NCBI RefSeq assembly: GCF_900141935.1
Contig: NZ_FQYX01000006.1
Span: forward strand, 113,542 to 177,541
Length of the DNA: 64,000 bases
DNA from: Arenibacter nanhaiticus
Lineage (GTDB): Bacteria > Bacteroidota > Bacteroidia > Flavobacteriales > Flavobacteriaceae
Reading direction: 5' to 3'
Positions 61,025 to 64,000 of this stretch are shown here, piece after piece; the stretch's first letter is position 1, and each line of letters starts with the position of its first letter. The translations under genes and the position numbers were made by a program. The notes under the pieces were generated by a model, which worked only from the letters and a program-made list of their open reading frames with translations, searched no databases and was not told the origin of the DNA.

Positions 61025-62113
61025 TTAATCAAAATAACTGAAAGTCTCGCCCTCCTTAATCGTTAGCAAAGTTTCATAAATAAGCCTGATGACGTTTTCT
61101 ACATCATCCTGGTGTACCGTTTCCACGGTAGTATGCATATATCGCAAGGGAAGAGATATCAAGGCCGATGCTACCCCGCCATTACTATAAGCAAAGGCAT
61201 CGGTATCTGTACCTGTGTGTTTGGATGCTGCCATTCTCTGAAATGGTATTTTCTTGCTTTCGGCAGTCTCTATGATGCGTTCGCGTAATTTATTTTGTAC
61301 CGCAGGAGCATAAGAAATAACCGGTCCAGCACCTATTGCCGTGTGGCCTTCTTTTTTCTTTTCTATCATCGGCGTAGTAGTGTCATGGCAAACATCGGTG
61401 ACAATCGCAACATTGGGCTTTATAGTTTGGGTGATCATTTCGGCCCCGCGCAACCCAATTTCTTCCTGAACAGAATTAGTGATGTAAAGACCAAAAGGAA
61501 GTTTTACCTTGTTTTCGTGCAAAAGACGCGCTACTTCCGCAATCATAAATCCTCCAGCCCTATTGTCAATGGCTCTACAGACAAACTTATTGCCATTTAA
61601 AACCCGAAATGTGTCCGGATAGGTAATCACACAGCCAACGTGTACCCCCATTTTTTCTACTTCTTTCTTATCTTTGGCGCCTATATCAATAAAGATGTTG
61701 TCTAATTTAGGGGATTCTTCCTTGCTGCTGTCTCTGGTGTGTATAGCTGGCCAACCAAAAATACCTTTTACGATACCGTTTTTGGTGTGTATATTAACCC
61801 ATTTGGAAGGGGCAATCTGATGGTCGCTACCGCCATTTCGGATTACGTAAATAAGTCCGTCATCGGTAATGTAATTTACATACCAGGAGATTTCGTCAGA
61901 ATGTCCTTCAATAACAACCTTGTATTTTGCCTCGGGATTTATAACGCCCACAGCCGTACCGTAGGTGTCTGTAATAAAAGTATCTACATAAGGCTTTAAG
62001 TAATTCATCCATAATTTCTGTCCTTCCCACTCGTATCCGGTAGGGGAGGCATTGTTCAAATATTGCTCTAAAAAATCAATAGATTTTTTGTTAAGAATCT
62101 TCTTTGCGCTCAT
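61025..62113 (-). CDS. M42-family metallopeptidase (glutamyl aminopeptidase type)
   Basis: A 362-residue cytoplasmic metallo-aminopeptidase of the M42 family. The two-metal site is intact: the first His in VIEGHSDEISWYV, Asp in CRAIDNRAGGFM, catalytic Glu pair in SVQEEIGLRGA, Asp in VTDVCHDTT and the last His in SKHTGTDTDAF. These enzymes form large dodecamers and trim peptides. It is divergent from the DUF4294 gene, as is common in this family of bacteria. Confidence 0.93.
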   Translation of the reverse strand: MSAKKILNKKSIDFLEQYLNNASPTGYEWEGQKLWMNYLKPYVDTFITDTYGTAVGVINPEAKYKVVIEGHSDEISWYVNYITDDGLIYVIRNGGSDHQIAPSKWVNIHTKNGIVKGIFGWPAIHTRDSSKEESPKLDNIFIDIGAKDKKEVEKMGVHVGCVITYPDTFRVLNGNKFVCRAIDNRAGGFMIAEVARLLHENKVKLPFGLYITNSVQEEIGLRGAEMITQTIKPNVAIVTDVCHDTTTPMIEKKKEGHTAIGAGPVISYAPAVQNKLRERIIETAESKKIPFQRMAASKHTGTDTDAFAYSNGGVASALISLPLRYMHTTVETVHQDDVENVIRLIYETLLTIKEGETFSYFD

Positions 62114-62215
62114 TTACGTATATTTTAAATACAAACTTAGTAATATTCACTTTTAATTAATAATAAGATGTCGGGTTTATGTTTAATTTTGACTTGGCAT
62201 GCATTTTAAAATTCA

Positions 62216-62902
62216 ATGAAAAATAAGCTAGTAGTAATAATTATTATGATAATGGGTTTTATCGGTTGGTCCCAGGTAAAGGAAGAGCCTTTAGATTCCC
62301 TTTCGCAGCAGTATATAATTATGGAGGGCGATTCTATCCTTCAAAGTTCCATAGCTTTAAATGAAGTGTACGTTTTTGGAAAGCTTAATTTTTCCTCGTA
62401 CAATGAAAAGTTGAGGTATTATATATTGAGGCGCAAAACCATGAAGGTGTATCCTTATGCGAAATTGGCTGCCGAAAGACTGGTTGCCTTGAACGATAGT
62501 TTGGAGAATATAAAATCGAAATCTAAAAAAAGGAAGTATACCAGGGAGATACATAGGTATGTAGAAGACGAGTTTTCCGAGGAGCTTAAAAAGCTTACAC
62601 GTACCGAAGGTCAGATATTGGTAAAGCTTATCTATCGCCAAACTGGGAATACGGCCTTCGATCTGGTGAAGGAATTACGAAACGGATGGCGGGCATTTTG
62701 GTATAATACCACCGCTAAAATGTTTAAGATAAGTATCAAAGAAGAGTTTCATCCAGATAAGGTGCACGAAGACTACCTTATAGAAGATATATTGCAGCGA
62801 GCCTTTGCCGAATTTAGTCTTGAAAAACAACCTTCGGTGCTCGAGTTTGATTATGCTACCCTGACCGATATTTGGAAGGAAAAATCCCAATCTAAGAAAT
62901 AG
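62216..62902 (+). CDS. DUF4294-family exported protein
   Basis: A 228-residue exported protein, signal peptide ending FIGWSQ. The DUF4294 block covers most of the mature chain: YNEKLRYYILRRKTMKVYPY, AKLAAERLVALNDSLENI, KYTREIHRYVEDEF, LTRTEGQILVKLIYRQTG and TAFDLVKELRNGWRAFWYN. The function is unknown. The gene is divergent from an M42 peptidase gene and is the last protein gene before the rRNA operon. Confidence 0.86.
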   Translation: MKNKLVVIIIMIMGFIGWSQVKEEPLDSLSQQYIIMEGDSILQSSIALNEVYVFGKLNFSSYNEKLRYYILRRKTMKVYPYAKLAAERLVALNDSLENIKSKSKKRKYTREIHRYVEDEFSEELKKLTRTEGQILVKLIYRQTGNTAFDLVKELRNGWRAFWYNTTAKMFKISIKEEFHPDKVHEDYLIEDILQRAFAEFSLEKQPSVLEFDYATLTDIWKEKSQSKK

Positions 62903-62928
62903 CTGGTATTTTTTGAAGGTGTTGTTTT

Positions 62929-63017
62929 GGGCGTTCCCCTGGCGGGGCGGGCTTTCCGCTGTATCTTTTTTAGTCGGCCCAGCCGCTAAAAAAGGATGCC
63001 GCTGCAATCCCTAACGC
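62929..63017 (+). repeat. Dispersed hairpin repeat, copy E (T/A-stem subtype)
   Basis: Begins GGGCGTTCCCCTGGCGGG and ends GCTGCAATCCCTAACGC. The inner stem is ATCTTTTTTAG against CTAAAAAAGGAT. It lies 27 bases after the DUF4294 stop. The sequence that follows the core (ATCAATAAACAATTAGC) is shared with copy A. Confidence 0.85.
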
Positions 63018-63510
63018 GGAAATCAATAAACAATTAGCGGTCAACATTAATCAGGAAAGTTCAATTAATTAATGTGAAAATTCAACAATTGTTTAAAGTA
63101 GCAATTAGTAATGTAGCTTTTAAAAAAATTATAGCCTACAATGCTCTAATGAATGGCTGGCGCGAGGGTCGCGCTCGTGCCTGTAAAGAATAGGAATAGC
63201 GTTGCGGTCATATTTTAGAATCATTCAATGCTATCATTATATATAGGGTGGTTTGTTCTGTGAAGTGGGGGACTTAGTTTATCGAGGTAAAACTCATAAC
63301 ATGGCAAGGGTATAACAATATTGTGAATATCGCTATAGAAGGTCTAAAGAAACTCCACTATAGGAGGTGGTGTAAAAAATATTTGGTCAATTCAATAATA
63401 TTTGCTATATTCATTCGCCTTTTTAAAGAAGCTTTGTTGTTCAACCTTCTTATTTTTAAGAGGTTAATTGTGTGTTGTGAAAATAATTTTAAAAACACCT
63501 AAAAAAATTC
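63018..63510. other. Non-coding stretch upstream of the rRNA promoters
   Basis: About 490 bases with no supportable gene. The start is the AT-rich tail shared by repeats A and E. A GC-rich near-palindrome (GGCGCGAGGG with CGCTCGTGCC) at 63159-63181 stands out in AT-rich surroundings. I see no tRNA and no clear further promoter, although a TTG at 63383 lies 20 bases before TATATTCA. Confidence 0.5.
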
Positions 63511-63540
63511 TTGTCGGTTTTAAAAAGAGATGTATCTTTG
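63511..63540 (+). promoter_or_regulatory. rRNA operon promoter P1
   Basis: TTG at 63511 and TATCTTTG at 63533-63540, separated by 19 bases, match the Bacteroidota consensus exactly. An AT-rich stretch with A runs lies just upstream, as in strong rRNA promoters. Confidence 0.82.
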
Positions 63541-63660
63541 CCCTCCGCTAGCGAGGCAATGCCGAGCAAGCGAAAAGGCGTTAAGAGTGCCATGTTCATT
63601 GAGTGTTGTGTCTCTAATCTGTCAAGCCAAAAAGAAAGAATTTAATTTTTTCGAAAAAGC

Positions 63661-63690
63661 TTGCCGGATAAAAAAGAAGCTGTACATTTG
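63661..63690 (+). promoter_or_regulatory. rRNA operon promoter P2
   Basis: TTG at 63661 and TACATTTG at 63683-63690, again 19 bases apart. It lies 150 bases after P1 and about 165 before the 16S start. The region upstream (AAAAAGAAAGAATTTAATTT) is A/T-rich. Confidence 0.82.
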
Positions 63691-63856
63691 CAGCCGCTTT
63701 GGGAGACAGGGCGAAGAAGAAAAGAATAAAAAGTTCATAGACATATTGTAAAGACAGCGTATTTCCGTTCTGGCGACAGATCGGGAATATTGAATAAAAA
63801 TCGAAAACACGGGCCGGGCAATTAGCTATTAATGGTTGATCAAGTTATATAAAAAT

Positions 63857-64000
63857 CAACGATGAAGAGTTTGATCCTGGCTCAGGATGAACGCTAGCGG
63901 CAGGCCTAACACATGCAAGTCGAGGGGCAGCGGGGATAAGCTTGCTTATCTGCCGGCGACCGGCGCACGGGTGCGTAACGCGTATAGAATCTGCCTTGTA
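63857..64000 (+). rRNA. rrs: 16S ribosomal RNA, 5' end only
   Basis: The conserved 16S opening GAAGAGTTTGATCCTGGCTC is at 63863-63882, followed by AGGCCTAACACATGCAAGTC and GTGCGTAACGCGTATAGAAT, which have a flavobacterial character. The gene runs off the right edge of the window; the rest of the operon is outside. The exact 5' end is estimated from the usual distance to the first conserved helix. Confidence 0.97.

Noticed and set aside
63383..63413. A possible third rRNA promoter (TTG, 20 bases, TATATTCA)
   Set aside because: The -7 element lacks the TTTG half of the consensus; P1 and P2 are much better.
63530..63751. A 73-codon open frame upstream of 16S rRNA
   Set aside because: It covers the two rRNA promoters and has no protein-like features; it is leader DNA.
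1..64000. CRISPR arrays, prophage, insertion sequences with transposase, tRNA genes
   Set aside because: I looked for regularly spaced repeats, integrase or transposase motifs and cloverleaf sequences in the gaps and found none.

Overview
The window reads as chromosome of a marine-type member of the Flavobacteriaceae (Bacteroidota). The evidence is: promoters of the Bacteroidota form TTG-N19-TAnnTTTG; many families typical of the group (DUF4252, DUF4294, DUF6263, DUF6495-like, Oar-like TonB receptors, lipoproteins with a short SC lipobox); a SerB-SerA fusion protein; and the first ~145 bases of a 16S rRNA gene whose sequence looks flavobacterial. Genus cannot be fixed from the sequence alone; Maribacter, Arenibacter or Zobellia relatives would fit. 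Almost everything is housekeeping or envelope biology. I see no prophage, transposase, CRISPR array, integrase or tRNA gene.

Layout. 1-5 kb: a 5'-truncated mtaB, a small GNAT protein, an alpha/beta hydrolase, a lytic transglycosylase coupled to a cardiolipin synthase. 5-10 kb: two envelope proteins, rpmH with a clear promoter, and a short carB. 10-11.2 kb: a gene-poor patch with two copies of a dispersed hairpin repeat and one probable gene remnant. 11.2-15.1 kb: the oxidative pentose phosphate genes gnd, zwf and pgl (gnd divergent). 15-17.5 kb: thioesterase, small ORF, rmuC. 17.6-25 kb: a cobalamin acquisition locus. A B12 riboswitch precedes a BtuB-like receptor, a BtuG-like beta-propeller lipoprotein and a BtuF-fold protein without signal peptide; a divergent substrate-binding, permease and ATPase set lies on the other strand. 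25-28 kb: two tandem S41 peptidase lipoproteins. 28.3-31.2 kb: ECF sigma factor, membrane anti-sigma candidate and three DUF4252 proteins.

31-45 kb: purB, a helical-repeat protein, a c-type haem protein, a sirtuin, trmH, SRPBCC and VOC proteins, a phosphoesterase, an alpha-amylase lipoprotein, a DEAD-box helicase, DUF4337, rdgB, a methyltransferase, and a two-gene SatD-like/DUF3307 unit. 45-55 kb: the serB-serA fusion, rlmH, nadC, a YihY protein, DUF2147, priA, a LytTR regulator, and rpsF-rpsR-rplI. 55-64 kb: an Oar-like receptor, a hisS region, NUDIX and M42 enzymes, a DUF4294 protein, then twin rRNA promoters and the start of 16S rRNA at the right edge.

Points most worth a second look are the family of ~80-90 bp hairpin repeats at gene 3' ends (four full copies in two structural subtypes plus one precise internal-deletion scar), the sigma/anti-sigma/DUF4252 cluster, the cyclase-like SatD/DUF3307 pair, the CarB that lacks its allosteric domain, and the cobalamin ABC operon whose permease and ATPase genes both lack an ATG at the expected start.
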